Below, one piece after another: positions 63,224 to 64,000 of a stretch of DNA of 64,000 bases. The notes beneath the pieces are model-generated. The model did not search any database and had not been told where the DNA came from. It saw only the letters and a list, made by a program, of their open reading frames with translations. A program made the translations under genes and the position numbers. The DNA is taken from NCBI GenBank assembly GCA_964588305.1, contig CAZPOP010000003.1, positions 62,001 through 126,000 on the forward strand. Reading direction: 5' to 3'. The DNA comes from SM1-73 sp964588305. Its GTDB lineage: Bacteria > Zixibacteria > MSB-5A5 > SM1-73. Within the stretch, counting starts at the first letter, position 1, and every line of letters begins with the position of its first letter.

Positions 63224-63278
63224 AGAGTCATGATAGTTTGTGGGGTAGAGCTCGAATAATATTCAAAGGAGGAACCAG

Positions 63279-63698
63279 ATGACTAGCAAAAGCATGGAAG
63301 AATTCAGCTTAAGGAATGAATCAAGGCTGTTAGAAAGTCTTCCCAAAGAAAAGGGCGTTTATGCCATAAAATTTAAAAAGAATTTTTGCAGATTTAAAGG
63401 GAAATCAGACATCATGTATTTTGGTTCAACAACAAACGAGAATGGGGGACTACGAACAAGAATTAGATTTTACTTTCACCCCCAAAAAGGACAAGAAACT
63501 AATATAAGAATGCATGAAAAACTAGAACATTACCAACATCACCCTTCAAATTTTCAGATCTCATGGTTTCGCATGAAGGGTAAGAAGAAAAATGGTAAAA
63601 AAGATGGTAATATTAAGGACAAGGAAAAGAAATTACTAAATGAATATGAAGAAAAGCATCTTGAATTACCACCTTGGAATAGAAGTGGACGGAAATAG
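63279..63698 (+). CDS. GIY-YIG-like nuclease-fold protein
   Basis: A 139-residue protein with GVYAI (26-30) and IMYFGST (45-51) at the positions of the GIY and YIG motifs, followed by LRTRIRFYF (Arg59/Arg61) where the family has its catalytic Arg. A later Glu-rich helix (KLLNEYEEKHLELPPWN) may supply the metal-binding Glu. Basic overall. CAAAGGAGG precedes ATG 63279. Activity unproven. Confidence 0.7.
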   Translation: MTSKSMEEFSLRNESRLLESLPKEKGVYAIKFKKNFCRFKGKSDIMYFGSTTNENGGLRTRIRFYFHPQKGQETNIRMHEKLEHYQHHPSNFQISWFRMKGKKKNGKKDGNIKDKEKKLLNEYEEKHLELPPWNRSGRK

Positions 63699-64000
63699 TA
63701 TACCCTCCTGCGTCTGTGACACATAACGCCTAATCTACGGCTTGACTCTTTTCCTCCGGGTGGATGTTATCATGCGCCATTTGATTTTTGTCGAGAATGA
63801 TAACATCCTCGACGAGCAATATAACACCTTTCAGCGCACTTTACCCCTAGAGAATGATGCAAATATACCACCAAAACAAAGAACAGCGAAGATGATGAAG
63901 GCGGTCTTTGAACCCCCTGTGTCCCCCTTATCAGGGGTACTTAGTTGCGTTCCCTCCCTGATAAGGGAGGGTTAGGGTGGGTTCATGTTTCCGCTAACTC
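63699..64000. repeat. Terminal stretch with dispersed palindromes
   Basis: No supportable gene. The GAACCCCCTGTGTCCCC... element at 63911 resembles the one near 16277, and CCCTCCCT-GATA-AGGGAGGG (63951-63970) is a clear hairpin. The outer GAACCC/GGGTTC pair suggests one composite element. Confidence 0.6.

Noticed and set aside
1..64000. tRNA, rRNA or CRISPR array
   Set aside because: No cloverleaf with GGTTCGA-type T arm, no rRNA stretch and no regularly spaced repeat with unique spacers was seen on either strand. GGGTTCGTGTCC at 60434 lacks matching stems.

Overview
The window reads as a chromosomal scaffold (one run of 100 N at 53615-53714) from an uncultured Gram-negative bacterium. The marker genes point to the Fibrobacteres-Chlorobi-Bacteroidetes (FCB) neighbourhood, probably a candidate phylum of the Zixibacteria type. 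The evidence is two GWxTD-domain proteins, a C-terminal 'PNPFNP' sorting/FlgD-like domain, a TolC/MacA/two-permease ABC exporter, ExbB-ExbD-ExbD-TonB, an outer-membrane barrel and a large membrane pyrophosphatase. The phylum assignment is inference; there is no rRNA or tRNA gene here to anchor it.

Layout. 1-7.5 kb (minus strand) is a classic lipid operon: yceD(DUF177)-rpmF-plsX-fabH-fabD-fabG-acpP-fabF-rnc, with rnc cut by the window edge. 7.8-12.3 kb holds a YXWGXW lipoprotein, a cyclic-nucleotide/PAS histidine-kinase-like sensor without the phosphoacceptor histidine, and a secreted aspartyl protease with a PDZ domain. 12.3-17.9 kb is an accessory stretch: small plus-strand genes (a HicB-like orphan, a RelBE/ParE-like pair, several unknown proteins, a GNAT acetyltransferase), separated by recurring imperfect palindromes like a cassette array. 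17.9-28 kb is core-like again: tyrS, a class A penicillin-binding protein, twin cold-shock genes, a NatAB-type ABC transporter and two GWxTD proteins.

28.1-39.1 kb is the most interesting region. A small secreted protein overlaps a TPR-AAA+-Fis sigma-54 activator. Next comes a 287-bp element carrying a terminator and a sigma-54-like -24/-12 promoter, then a RiPP-type operon. The operon encodes a SPASM radical SAM maturase, an overlapping 41-residue peptide with a Cys-Cys core, a strong hairpin, an LpxL-like acyltransferase fused to a PqqD-like recognition domain, a secreted TPR protein, and an M50 peptidase with its own PqqD-like domain. The same 287-bp element recurs directly after the operon, ahead of a secreted beta-propeller protein and a frameshifted sorting-domain gene. 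I read this as a sigma-54-controlled peptide-modification system, possibly making a lipid-linked or membrane-processed peptide.

39.4-49 kb (minus) holds a MacAB-TolC-like exporter with two permeases and an interposed four-helix-bundle gene, a YIP1 protein and hppA. 49.6-55.2 kb (minus) holds TonB/ExbD/ExbD/ExbB, a membrane protein and a TPR lipoprotein interrupted by the N gap. 55.7-60.2 kb holds a GT-A glycosyltransferase-like protein, a relic of a permease 3' end, an outer-membrane barrel, a short ArsP-type permease, an attC-like palindrome and an MFS transporter. 60.2-64 kb (plus) holds palindromic elements that bound a gene fragment, a DUF3883-like protein, a PQQ-propeller lipoprotein and a GIY-YIG-like protein. 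Apart from promoters, hairpins and repeats as listed, the remaining intergenic DNA shows nothing I can support.
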